DNA of 46,953 nt from assembly GCA_000482145.1 (NCBI GenBank), contig AUXH01000073.1, positions 1 through 46,953 of the forward strand, in the 5' to 3' direction. Under the pieces are notes generated by a model, which was not told the origin of the DNA, searched no databases, and saw only the letters and a program-made list of their open reading frames with translations. Within the stretch, counting starts at the first letter, position 1. The number at the start of each line of letters is the position of its first letter. The DNA comes from Strigomonas culicis. Its lineage: Eukaryota > Euglenozoa > Kinetoplastea > Trypanosomatida > Trypanosomatidae. A program made the translations under genes and the position numbers. Of this stretch, positions 17,390 to 26,148 are shown piece after piece.

Positions 17390-18161
17390 TTTTCTTTTTG
17401 TAAGAAAAAAAAAGTGTGTTGCTGGCGATGAGCTTCTTCCTTTGAGGAACTAAGAAAACAAACAAAGGATACTACGCAAAGCAAATACTATACGAAGCAA
17501 AATCTTAAAGGAAGAGCGAAAAAAAAAAGAGAGAAGACAACAGAGTAGTTGATCACGCATAATTCAAAGCAAATACACCCAGGTAGAAAAAAAAAGGACA
17601 ATCCGAAACGAAACAAGAAAAGCAATATGCACGTTGTAAGAAGCATTCCTTCTTTTTTTTTGCAAAAAAAATGTACACAACTGTTCAAAGATATATATTC
17701 GATATATATATATATTTGTGAGAACGAGAATCAAAAGAAGAGAAATAAAACGTGAACAAAAACAGGTAAATAGACGATGGGAAAGAAACATGCGTCATCC
17801 GTTCCACAAGTGTGACAACACAGTGATAATGGTGATGGAAAAACGAAAAAGAGAAAACACGAATTATCTGCAGGTATCATGTACAATAACAATAATAAAA
17901 CGGAATATTATGTACGAATAAACGTAAACGCAACTTTGGCTTTTGAATGATACATCTTATTCTTTTGCTTCTTCTGCTCCTTGGTGTAGTAGGGTTTACC
18001 TCTACACACACAGTGCAGATTGTATAAGCGAACGGGATGGCAGAGGAGCACGCACACCCACGTCCTGTAGCTACTACTGAACACCGTTTGTACAAAGTAC
18101 TACTGACCATACTATTATGATTGCTCTTTTTTTTTTCGTCTTTCGCGTGTGTCTTACCACC
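17390..18161. other. Intergenic region (DGAT2 3'UTR plus 5'UTR of the small one-TM gene)
   Basis: AT-rich spacer of 772 nt with a TA microsatellite at about 17698-17715. The stretch at roughly 17930-18115 is clearly less AT-rich and more complex than the rest and contains a 77-codon minus-strand open frame (17877-18110). That frame lacks the GC3 bias of the real genes, so I do not call it a CDS. Confidence 0.7.
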
Positions 18162-19706
18162 CTACTTCGTGATGCGCAACCCGGTCGCCTCAAGGTCGTA
18201 CACGCCCTTGTGCTCCGCGTAGAGCTTCTCCAGCGCGGCGATGTACCGCTCCTGCCAGTAATCGATCACCTCCGGCGTCGGCTGCGGCACCTGCGGCAGG
18301 TCCAGCGGCTCACCGACGACGACGACGATCGGTCGGCGGTGCGGCATGAGTCCCCACCGCAGGAAGAAGCCGCGGCCCGCGATGAGCGGAATGGTGAAGC
18401 CCGTCGCGCGCTTGAGCAGCCGCAGCCCGCGCTGCACCACGGGGTGCGCCGAGAGCCGCGGGATGTCGTAGACGCTGTTCTCGCCGAAGCCGTACACCGG
18501 CACGAGTGACGCGCCCTCCTGCAGCGCGATCTTGATGAACCCCTTGCGCTTGTGCAGGACGAGATCGTTGCGGTTCGGCTGCGCGACGAGGGACTCCTCC
18601 GCGCCGCCCACGACGAGCGCGACGGACTCGCCCGGCCCCGCGCGCAGCGTCGCGCGCAGGCAGGCCGCGCTGGCGTCCCCGGCGCCGATGATGGACATGA
18701 GGTACGCCCAGAAGGGGATGTAGTAGTTCACGCCGAGCGTCTGCAGGTGCACGCGGATGCCGGGCAGCAGCTTGCTGAAGTCGTTCGCCTCGCTGCCGAA
18801 GCAGGAGATGGCGCCGAAGGTGTGGATGCCGTGGGGGTGGTACCCGAAGAGATAGTTCTTCTGCCTGTCGAAGCGCCGCCGCGTCGCGCGCGGGATGACA
18901 AGGCGGACCGGGAAGTAGTCCTTGTAGTGGCGCCAGATGCCACTCCGCACGACGGCCATGTTCTTGCGCACCGGGTGGCGCGGGCGGCCGATCGTACAGA
19001 GGTACAGTATGTAGATGATCATCACCGGCCGCGTCCAGCGCCAGTAGAGCAGCAGCAGCGACAGGATGAAGCTCAGCGGCACGCCGACGAAGAAGGTGAA
19101 GAGGAAGATGGTGATGGACTGCAGCCGGCGCACGCCCGGCGTGTGGAAGATGCTGCGCCAGGAGATGAAGGCGTTCGGGCCGCCCTCGTCGAAGGCGGAG
19201 GAGGACACGGGGTTACTCGCCACGTAGCGCTCGATCGCCGCAAGGTAGCGCTCCGCGATCGCGACCTTCGCGGCCAGCGGCGACGGCGTCCCAGCGTGGG
19301 CGGCGGCGGCGCGGCCAGCTTTACTGCTGCTGCTCGTGGTTTCCTTCGTCGGGATCGCCTCGCCCAGCCGCGCGTACTCCGACACGGTGAAGTCGAACGC
19401 CTTGCGCAGCCGCGCGATCTCCTTCCGCGCGATGTAGCGTCCGTCCGCCTGCAGCCGCTGATAGAGGCCGAGCGTGTAAAGGATGTTCTCCATCTGGTCC
19501 CCCAGCTCGTCGTAGGTCGTGAAGTCCACGATGCCGCTGCTGCCGTCCGCTGCACTCGCAGGCGCGACGCTGTGCGGGTCCGCGGCAGGGGAGGCGGGGG
19601 CCTTTCTCGCACTCCCCGGCGGCGTCTTCCTTTTCGCGTCGCCGGTGTCGGGGCGGCTGGGCGATGCGCCCTTCCTCTCAGGCGTGGGAGCCACTAGCTG
19701 CTCCAT
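18162..19706 (-). CDS. DGAT2: Diacylglycerol O-acyltransferase type 2
   Basis: The 514-residue protein catalyses the final acyl-CoA-dependent step of triacylglycerol synthesis if it acts like its family. The catalytic HPHG is at 290-293 inside FGYHPHGIHTFGAISCF. Further family blocks follow: VVGGAEESL, RKGFIKIALQEGASLVPVYGFGEN, AGRGFF and VVVVGEPLDLP. Two adjacent hydrophobic segments near 198-240 form the usual membrane hairpin of DGAT2 in the endoplasmic reticulum. The N-terminal extension of about 190 residues is long for the family; its first 60 residues are Ala-, Pro- and Ser-rich and look disordered. Acyl-CoA wax-alcohol or monoacylglycerol acyltransferase activity in the same family cannot be excluded. 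An AG lies only a few nt upstream of the ATG. Confidence 0.9.
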   Translation of the reverse strand: MEQLVAPTPERKGASPSRPDTGDAKRKTPPGSARKAPASPAADPHSVAPASAADGSSGIVDFTTYDELGDQMENILYTLGLYQRLQADGRYIARKEIARLRKAFDFTVSEYARLGEAIPTKETTSSSSKAGRAAAAHAGTPSPLAAKVAIAERYLAAIERYVASNPVSSSAFDEGGPNAFISWRSIFHTPGVRRLQSITIFLFTFFVGVPLSFILSLLLLYWRWTRPVMIIYILYLCTIGRPRHPVRKNMAVVRSGIWRHYKDYFPVRLVIPRATRRRFDRQKNYLFGYHPHGIHTFGAISCFGSEANDFSKLLPGIRVHLQTLGVNYYIPFWAYLMSIIGAGDASAACLRATLRAGPGESVALVVGGAEESLVAQPNRNDLVLHKRKGFIKIALQEGASLVPVYGFGENSVYDIPRLSAHPVVQRGLRLLKRATGFTIPLIAGRGFFLRWGLMPHRRPIVVVVGEPLDLPQVPQPTPEVIDYWQERYIAALEKLYAEHKGVYDLEATGLRITK

Positions 19707-20112
19707 CTATACCTATTGTGGTGAATGGAATGAATAATGATAATGATGATGAATAACGGTGTATCTTGTATACACTGTAGAATTTTCGTACTTCTGTAAG
19801 ATAGCCAGGAAAGCGAGACGAAGAACACGAGGGAAATAAAGAATAGTACAAAGAAAAAGTGTTTTCTCAGAATAAGTGCCAATTTCTCTCGTTCTCTTTT
19901 TTTTTTGTTTGACTTCTCTATGTTTCAGTCTACTGTTAACTTTTTTTTGTCTTAATGTGTGCGTATATATGTATACATTTATGTATACCTATATATTAAG
20001 AGTGCGACCTCCTACCAACCAACACAAAAGCGCCATTAAACAAAACCAACCATGCACCTTTTTTTTTTTGTAAATCGACTACAGCGTGCACGCCTGCTCG
20101 CGCCGCTGCACC
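19707..20112. other. Intergenic region (uL24m 3'UTR plus DGAT2 5'UTR)
   Basis: AT-rich spacer of 406 nt. It includes a perfect hairpin, GTATACAT-TT-ATGTATAC, at 19971-19988 and T-rich tracts. No gene seen. Confidence 0.75.
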
Positions 20113-21387
20113 TCATCGCCCGCCGTCGCGGCCCGGCTCCTCCGCCTCCTCCTCCTGCTGCTCTTCCTCGAGCTCCAGGTCCTCGGCCAGTAGCGCCTGC
20201 ATGTCGACGGCGCCGGGCCCCGCAAGGCGGTCCTGCGACGCCTCCGCCGCCGCGCGCTGCGCGCGCTCGCGCGCCTCCGCGGCGGCGGCGGCCTGCTCCT
20301 CCTGTAGGTCCTCCACGTAGGGCCGCAGCATCGCCTCCCACCAGTCCGGCAGCGCCGCCGTGCCGGCGGTGGCGGCCGCGACGGCGCGCTGCTCCGCCGC
20401 CAGCACCTCCGCGACGACATCCGCACCGCCCTGCAGCGGCACCCGCGCCTGCGGCGCCGCGACGCCGCCGCGCAGCACGCGCCCGGCGAGCTGGTCGGCT
20501 GCACGGCGCACGACGCCCTGCTGGAAGCCGAGCAGCGCCGCCGCGTTGGCGCGCCGCAGCGGCTCGTGGAACTCGTAGGCCTCCTTCAGCGTCTGCACAA
20601 AGTGGTCCTCCATCGCGCGCAGGCGCCGCTCGACGAGCAGCGGCATCTCCTTCGCCTCGTCGTAGGTCGGCTCGTCCGCGTCCTGGATGGGCGTGTCCTT
20701 GAGGGGGTCGCCCGCCTCCACGGTGTCCTCGCGCTCCGGCGTCGGCAGCAGCACGCCGCTCTCCAGCGAGATGCGGCGCTCCTCCAGCGCGCCGGTCTCC
20801 TTGTTGCGCACCTGCACCAGCTCGACGTGGCACAGCGCGTTGGTCGACGGGTCCACGTGGCGGATGCGGCTGACGGAGATGGGATGCTCGCGCTGGACGA
20901 TCTGCTCCGGCCTCGTCTCGCTCGCCGGGATGACGACGTCCTGCACGTTGATGTTCTGCACCAGCACCTCGTTCTTGTAGCGCACGACGGCGATGATGGC
21001 GCCGCGCTGCCCGGCGCCTTCGCCGGACACAACCTCCACCGTGTCGCCGGGGTACCAGATCCACTTGTCTAGCTTCATCCTGGGGTCGAAGAAGCGGTAG
21101 CGCGCCGCGATCTCGGCCTTCTGGTGCTTCTCCAGCTCGCGGTCGATCCACTGGTTGTGGTACGTGTGGTCCTGGTAGAAGTCGCGCTCGCGCGGGTGGC
21201 GCATGCTCTCCAGCATCTCGAGCCGCTCGCGCTCCCGCAGGTCCACGGTCTGGTCCGCGTAGATGCCGGTCAGCAGACCCGGCTTCACCTTGGGCCGGCG
21301 CAGCATGTTTGGCGAGACGTTGTACGCCTTGGACAGCTGCTGCGGGCTCTTGTAAAAGCGCGAGCGGGTGCGGTAGCGCGCGTACAT
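20113..21387 (-). CDS. Mitochondrial large-subunit ribosomal protein uL24m
   Basis: The 424-residue protein carries a KOW motif typical of uL24 at about 113-146 (WYPGDTVEVVSGEGAGQRG, then AIIAVVRYKNEVLVQN). Next comes the uL24-type HPISVSRIRHVDP segment. The N-terminal 110 residues are basic and fit a mitochondrial protein. The C-terminal third (about 280-424) is a helical, Ala-, Glu- and Arg-rich extension that ends in a Glu run and is absent from bacterial L24 (about 105 residues). Such extensions are usual in the protein-rich mitoribosomes of trypanosomatids. uL24 binds 23S-type rRNA early in assembly near the exit tunnel. The assignment is secure for the KOW core and inferred for the location. 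Confidence 0.87.
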   Translation of the reverse strand: MYARYRTRSRFYKSPQQLSKAYNVSPNMLRRPKVKPGLLTGIYADQTVDLRERERLEMLESMRHPRERDFYQDHTYHNQWIDRELEKHQKAEIAARYRFFDPRMKLDKWIWYPGDTVEVVSGEGAGQRGAIIAVVRYKNEVLVQNINVQDVVIPASETRPEQIVQREHPISVSRIRHVDPSTNALCHVELVQVRNKETGALEERRISLESGVLLPTPEREDTVEAGDPLKDTPIQDADEPTYDEAKEMPLLVERRLRAMEDHFVQTLKEAYEFHEPLRRANAAALLGFQQGVVRRAADQLAGRVLRGGVAAPQARVPLQGGADVVAEVLAAEQRAVAAATAGTAALPDWWEAMLRPYVEDLQEEQAAAAAEARERAQRAAAEASQDRLAGPGAVDMQALLAEDLELEEEQQEEEAEEPGRDGGR

Positions 21388-21882
21388 GGTGCTGCCTGTG
21401 CTAACGGGGGGTGCCTACACTGTAACAGTGATACTAAGTGCCTATATATATATTTAGGTGCCAGGAGAAACACACCGCGGTTCGTCCCGCTACTTTTTTA
21501 TTATTATATATTATTATACCTGTTTGTACAAACTACAGAAGGGATTGGATAGGAGAGGAAGCGGAAGAACATATGAAATTGCAAAAGGGTACACATCTTT
21601 TTTTTTTCCTTTCACTTCTTGCAATTTGTAAGAATACCGAGAGAATACTCTTTTTTAATCTTTACTGTTCTTGTTTTTCTTATAATTGTTTTTTTGTTTT
21701 ATTTTGATATATCCGTGTGAAAGAATACAACGATACCATAAGCCATAACAGCCATTGTTATCACCATTACCGTCGCAATATGATCTCGGAGAATGAGAGA
21801 AGATGAAGGGAAAAAAAAAGGAAGTAGAAAGCTCACCTTCTAGAGTTCCTTTCTTCCCTTCTCTTTCTGTACGATACGCTAA
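21388..21882. other. Intergenic region (3'UTR of CX9C gene plus uL24m 5'UTR)
   Basis: AT-rich spacer of 495 nt with a short TA run near 21443-21456 and T-rich stretches. No gene seen. Confidence 0.75.
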
Positions 21883-22119
21883 CTACCAGAACTTCCAACG
21901 CGGCTTGTCCTTGTTTTTCAAGTAGTTCTCCATGCATGTCATGTACTCCAGAAGCTCGGGCTGGCAGTGGTGCAGCGCCTGCCTCGCCGAAGCGGTGTCA
22001 CGCTCATCGCGCATAACGGCGTGCTCTTCAAAACAGGCGAAGAACTTCTCCGTGGGGGCCTTGCACTGACTACAGGAGGTCGGGAAGTAGGCAGGAAGTC
22101 GCTCGATTGGCTTCGACAT
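21883..22119 (-). CDS. Small twin CX9C (CHCH) protein, probably mitochondrial intermembrane space
   Basis: A 78-residue protein starts at 22119. It contains two CX9C motifs: C19-x9-C29 and C52-x9-C62, separated by 22 residues, which is the coiled-coil-helix-coiled-coil-helix signature. An extra cysteine, C16, precedes the first motif as CSQC. The C-terminus is basic and aromatic (KPRWKFW). Twin CX9C proteins are imported into the intermembrane space by oxidative folding; trypanosomatids use Erv1 and lack a recognisable Mia40. I chose the ATG at 22119 rather than the in-frame ATG at 22212 because the CT tract and AG acceptor (22132-22133) lie between them, and the extra 31 residues are low-complexity. 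It could be a respiratory assembly factor, a cytochrome oxidase subunit or a mitoribosome-associated protein. Confidence 0.82.
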   Translation of the reverse strand: MSKPIERLPAYFPTSCSQCKAPTEKFFACFEEHAVMRDERDTASARQALHHCQPELLEYMTCMENYLKNKDKPRWKFW

Positions 22120-22496
22120 TTTTTTGAGATTCTTCCATAATATATTGAGAGAGAGAGAGAGAGCGAGAGAGAATGATAAAGCTTCGTTTTCTCCTTGTGT
22201 AAGTAACCACATTTACTGTTTTATTTGTCGTAGATAGGCGGTTGCATACCTTGCTTTGCCTGCATATGCAGATAGACGGTAGTGACAGTGTATAGACTCA
22301 TTTTAGTTTGTAAATTGTAATTAACACTGTCCCTCTTGAGATACAGCACACAGCTGACACGCGCCGCCATGTATAAACATGTATATTTATATACCAGCAT
22401 ACACACCCACACACCTCACTAAAAGGAGGAACCCTAATGGTGCGATCACCTATACGGGAGCGCCCTCTTTGTTCAAAGTGTTTCATCTGCGGCCGC
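22120..22496. other. Intergenic region (EF-P-like 3'UTR plus CX9C gene 5'UTR)
   Basis: AT-rich spacer of 377 nt. Apart from the CT-repeat acceptor I see no structure or gene. Confidence 0.75.
22132..22172 (-). promoter_or_regulatory. CT-repeat pyrimidine tract and acceptor for the CX9C gene
   Basis: The GA microsatellite at 22147-22172 reads as (CT)n in the transcribed sense and is followed by AG at 22132-22133. This site removes an upstream out-of-frame ATG and leaves a 12-nt 5'UTR before the ATG at 22119. Confidence 0.6.
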
Positions 22497-23174
22497 CTAC
22501 GCACGGCCACCGAAGGACGCTGTCCCGTCCGGTTTCACGATGACCTTGATCTTCTCGCCGAGCTGGATCTGGTCGTTGACACTGACCGACCCGTCGCACT
22601 CGACGAGCGAGGCCATCTTGTACAGTCCCTTGAGGTTGATCTTCTCGACCGTGTACACGTAGCTACTCGGCATGACCACCTCCGCCCAGATGTCCTTGTC
22701 CGCGTCCGCGCTGTCCTCGTCCGGCATGATGTGCAGCAGGTCAACCGGCATGCCGCACGCGAGGAACTGCTGCTGCACCAGCGGCAGCGAGTCGCCGGGG
22801 ATGTTCACCTCCTTGCCGGCGTCCGCGGCGTGCTCGGGGAAGACAAAGCAGGCGTAGTCGTCGTCGTCGAAGCCGCTGAAGAGCAGCCGCACGCGCTCCG
22901 CGCGCACCTCCTCGAAGTCGTGGCCCTGGCCGGCGGTCACCTCCTTCTTTCGGCCGCTGCCGACCTCCGTCAGCTTGATATTGAAGGAGGCCGCGTTCTG
23001 CCCCTTCTGCGAGCGCGTGTTGGCGACGACACGGTAGTACCTCTTGTCCACCTTCAGCACGACGCCGGCGCGGACCTTGTCGGCGAAGACGCCGCGCTGG
23101 GCGCAGGCGAGCGCGGCGGGCCGCGACAGCGGGAGGCGCGCCGCCACCGCCATCTGTGACAGGCGTCGATACAT
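22497..23174 (-). CDS. EF-P-like protein with predicted mitochondrial presequence
   Basis: The 225-residue protein starts with a basic presequence-like segment (MYRRLSQMAVAARLPLSRP). The rest has the three-domain layout of bacterial elongation factor P. A KOW-like domain I covers about 33-90 (KVRAGVVLKVDKRYYRVV, then the tip SQKGQ). A second barrel spans about 95-160. The C-terminal barrel ends in QIQLGEKIKVIVKPDGTASF, resembling the EF-P end. The lysine K57 in SQKGQ aligns with the EF-P lysine that receives beta-lysylation or an equivalent modification in PGKGQ. EF-P relieves ribosome stalling at proline runs; mitochondria of most eukaryotes lack it. A second in-frame ATG at residue 8 is possible. 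The fold is well supported, while location and activity are inferred. Confidence 0.8.
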   Translation of the reverse strand: MYRRLSQMAVAARLPLSRPAALACAQRGVFADKVRAGVVLKVDKRYYRVVANTRSQKGQNAASFNIKLTEVGSGRKKEVTAGQGHDFEEVRAERVRLLFSGFDDDDYACFVFPEHAADAGKEVNIPGDSLPLVQQQFLACGMPVDLLHIMPDEDSADADKDIWAEVVMPSSYVYTVEKINLKGLYKMASLVECDGSVSVNDQIQLGEKIKVIVKPDGTASFGGRA

Positions 23175-23610
23175 GGCAACACGTATCTATCTGTAGCTAT
23201 AATATCTTTTTCTTTTCTTTTTTTGATTTATTTTTAGGAGAGGGGAATGTAGATGAGGGAAGGAAGAAGAAAAATACATTATCCGCCTATTGTTGTTCCT
23301 TTACCAGTACAACATCATACTCTTTAAGATGTAAAAAAAAAAAAGATGCCATCTATATCCAATGAACATGTTTTTTATTATTATTGTTATTGAAATGAAT
23401 AACTTTGTATATATATTCAAGTGTACATTACATGTTGTTGCGCGCATCTTTTTTTATTATTATTTACATTTACGCACAGGAAAGAGAAAAATAATGAGTA
23501 AACGGAAGTACACCAAATCGCAAACACTGGCCAACGGCAAGCGAACCGACGACAACGCGAAAACAAACAAACAAACGAAACAAGTATGTACAGTACAATG
23601 CCCGCCATCC
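23175..23610. other. Intergenic region (3'UTR of the 845-residue gene plus EF-P-like 5'UTR)
   Basis: AT-rich spacer of 436 nt. In the transcribed sense the stretch upstream of the EF-P-like start is A-rich rather than pyrimidine-rich, so its acceptor is unclear (CTACAG near 23193 is one candidate). No gene seen. Confidence 0.7.
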
Positions 23611-26148
23611 CTAGTTCTTACCCTTCTTTCCCCCCTTCTTCGCCGGCTCGCCCTTCTTCCCCGCGCCGTCGGCGGCCGGCACGATACCTGCCTTCACTTG
23701 CATGATGCGTATCTTCGCATCGAGCTCCGCGAGGGTGTCCTGCATCTGCGTCGCGTAGGAGGCCGGCGCGGGCAGCGGCGGCTCCAGCGTGACGAAGCTG
23801 CCCTGTAGGCGCCGCACCGGCCGCGGCCCGCGGCCGCCGTAGTCGATGGTGCCGGCCGCCAGGTTGAGGATGAGCGTGCCCTCCTCCAGCGTGAGCCGCG
23901 CCTTGTTGCGCTCCAGGAAAAAGAGCTCCACCGTCGGGGCGATCTTGGCGGGGATGGCCTCCCACACGGCGGGCCGCACGACGCCCTCGAGCAGCTGCGG
24001 CGGCTTCACGCAGACCTGCCACACGACGGTGCCCTTCTCGATGGACTGGTTCGCCGCCGTGGCGTGCTGGACGGTCTGGTAGTGCGTCAGGTACTGCGCG
24101 CGCATGAGCGTTGGCGGGTGCAGCCGCCGCCGCGTCTGCAGCGTCGTGTTGAGGAGCGCGATCTGCGCGAGGGCGGGGGTGTAGGTATCCCCCTGCTCCG
24201 CGGCGAGCTGGATCTTTTTGCGCACCATCGAGGCGATGTTGCGGTCCCCGATGGGGATGAGGCTGTCGCCGATGGTGCCGCTCATGCTCCCCACCATCTC
24301 CAGCACGACGTGCGTCAGCCGCTGCATGTGCTTCAGGTGCGTCACGGAGACGACGCGGAAGGACGGCGCGAAGGGCAGCAGCCACTCGCGGTTGTTCGGG
24401 TAGCGGGACAGGTCCGCGAGCTCCAGCGCCTCCGACACGCGCAGGAGCTCAAAGACGACCGCGTTCTCGGCCGGAATGTAGTCGCCGTAGTCGTCGTCCT
24501 CCTTCTCCTCCCCTTCCGCGCCCTCCGCCGGCGTGCCCCCCTTCGCGGCGTTGTAGGCCGCGAGGAGCGCCGCGGCGGTGGGCAGCGCGGCGCCGCCCTC
24601 CCCGGCGGCCGCGGCCGGCTTCGCCTCCAGTGGGGGGAAGGACTCCGTGGCGACGACGAAGCTGGGAAACATGTACCAGTCCTTGTCCATCATCTGCTGC
24701 AGGTGCTCGAGCTCGTCGGCGGGCAGGTGGCGCTGGCCGACCCACAGCCGCTCCGGCGCGCGCAGCAGGCCAGGGTCGGCCGGCGGCGGCGATTCGTTGT
24801 CCTCCACGACGGGCGGCAGGGTCGTGACCATGCTGGCGGTGAAGAGGATCGCGATGAGCGAGCACCACTTGTGGACGAGCGCCGTGCTGCGCTCAGAGTA
24901 CACCTCGGGGATGAAGGGCTCCATCATGTCCGCGTTGTTGCTGCCGCTGTGCACGTTCGCGAAGCCGCCCGCCGCGGCCTTCAGCGCCGCCTCGTGCTCC
25001 CGCACCTCCTGCCCGACCAGCACGTCGTAGGCGCGAAAGGCGCTGCGCAGCTCCTGGCCGATCGCGTTCGCCGGCGGCTGCGCGATGCCGAACGTCCGCA
25101 CCACATCGACCGGCTCCATCGTCACCAGGTGGCACGCGAGCAGTGCGCCGCGGCGGATGCCGGGGTAGAGGCCGGCGCACCGCAGCGCCAGCGTGTCCTC
25201 CAGCGCGACGAGGGCGCCCACCTTCAGGCCCCAGTTCGCGGCCACCTCGCGGTGCAGCGCGAGGTGGTCGTGCTTCTTCACGTGCAGCACGGCGGCCTCC
25301 ATCACGCACTTCATGAAGCCGCCCAGCTCCTCGTAGGCGTGGAAGGCGCGGCGCGTGTAGGCGAAGGGCATGCCGAGTGAGTAGGGCAGCGGCACGCGCG
25401 CGGCCATGCACACCTGGTCTAGCTCCTCCTGCGTCAGCTCCTCCGCGACGTACTGGTCCTCCTTGCGGATGTTCGCCTCCTCCGCCGTGCGGACGATGAG
25501 CCGCGCGTAGATATCCAGCTCCTCGGCGATGGTCTGCTTGCGTATCTCACTCGAGGTCGCGATCGCCTGCCGCGCGATCTTGCCGTTCTCCGCCTGCCGC
25601 GCATTGGCCTCCAGCTTCAGCTTGGGGCTGTTCGCGACCAGCTTGTCCGGGCTGGTGAGCCCGAGCGACAGCGGCACCCCCACCCGCACGAGCGTGTCCT
25701 CCGCGAGCTCCTGGACGCAGCGGAGCAGCATTGTCTGCTTGGGCGGCACGCCCTTCAGCTTCGCGACGCCCTTCAGCTTCGTCTCGCCAGTCCAGTAGGC
25801 GCGGAAGTACGACGCCGTGTTGAGCCCCTCCGGGTGCGGCCGCGCCTCGAGGCTGAAGGGCGCGGGAGGGCCCTTGAACCCCGGCAGCGACACGAGCACC
25901 TCGTCGCCCGCGTGCAGCGCGACGGAGCAGCGGAACTGCAGTCGCAGCGCCACCTCCACCCGCGGCAGCGGTGGCACGATCTGCAGCTCCGTCTCGAGCA
26001 GCTCACCGGGGTGGACCGTGTCCGCGCGCGGCGCGGCGCCGGGCGGCGGCGCCTCGTGCGCGAGCGCCGTGTGGGTCCCTAGCCGGGGGAAGGGGTTGAA
26101 GCTCTCCTTCTCCTTCTTGGTCCCCTTCGTGGGCTTGTCCTTGGCCAT
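23611..26148 (-). CDS. Unrecognised 845-residue protein with Lys-rich ends
   Basis: I do not recognise this protein. The N-terminus (MAKDKPTKGTKKEKE) and the C-terminus (KKGEPAKKGGKKGKN) are both lysine-rich. Residues about 50-140 look like an all-beta sandwich with the phrase SVALHAGDEVLVSLPGFKG, a theme seen in Ig-like modules of large protist proteins. Residues about 200-420 are mainly helical. A hydrophobic stretch near 432-450 (KWCSLIAILFTASMVTTLPP) is too weak to call a membrane segment. An acidic loop lies near 540-558 (EKEDDDYGDY). The C-terminal 200 residues mix strands and helices. Codon use matches the neighbours, so the gene is real. A kinetoplastid-specific flagellar or cytoskeletal protein is possible but is only a guess. 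Confidence 0.85.
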   Translation of the reverse strand: MAKDKPTKGTKKEKESFNPFPRLGTHTALAHEAPPPGAAPRADTVHPGELLETELQIVPPLPRVEVALRLQFRCSVALHAGDEVLVSLPGFKGPPAPFSLEARPHPEGLNTASYFRAYWTGETKLKGVAKLKGVPPKQTMLLRCVQELAEDTLVRVGVPLSLGLTSPDKLVANSPKLKLEANARQAENGKIARQAIATSSEIRKQTIAEELDIYARLIVRTAEEANIRKEDQYVAEELTQEELDQVCMAARVPLPYSLGMPFAYTRRAFHAYEELGGFMKCVMEAAVLHVKKHDHLALHREVAANWGLKVGALVALEDTLALRCAGLYPGIRRGALLACHLVTMEPVDVVRTFGIAQPPANAIGQELRSAFRAYDVLVGQEVREHEAALKAAAGGFANVHSGSNNADMMEPFIPEVYSERSTALVHKWCSLIAILFTASMVTTLPPVVEDNESPPPADPGLLRAPERLWVGQRHLPADELEHLQQMMDKDWYMFPSFVVATESFPPLEAKPAAAAGEGGAALPTAAALLAAYNAAKGGTPAEGAEGEEKEDDDYGDYIPAENAVVFELLRVSEALELADLSRYPNNREWLLPFAPSFRVVSVTHLKHMQRLTHVVLEMVGSMSGTIGDSLIPIGDRNIASMVRKKIQLAAEQGDTYTPALAQIALLNTTLQTRRRLHPPTLMRAQYLTHYQTVQHATAANQSIEKGTVVWQVCVKPPQLLEGVVRPAVWEAIPAKIAPTVELFFLERNKARLTLEEGTLILNLAAGTIDYGGRGPRPVRRLQGSFVTLEPPLPAPASYATQMQDTLAELDAKIRIMQVKAGIVPAADGAGKKGEPAKKGGKKGKN

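Noticed and set aside
17877..18110. 77-codon minus-strand frame in the DGAT2 3'UTR
   Set aside because: No presequence, domain or GC3 bias. Kept only as a composition island in the findings.
22120..22212. N-terminal extension of the CX9C protein (31 residues)
   Set aside because: It is Ser-Leu repeat encoded by the CT microsatellite and lies upstream of the predicted acceptor.
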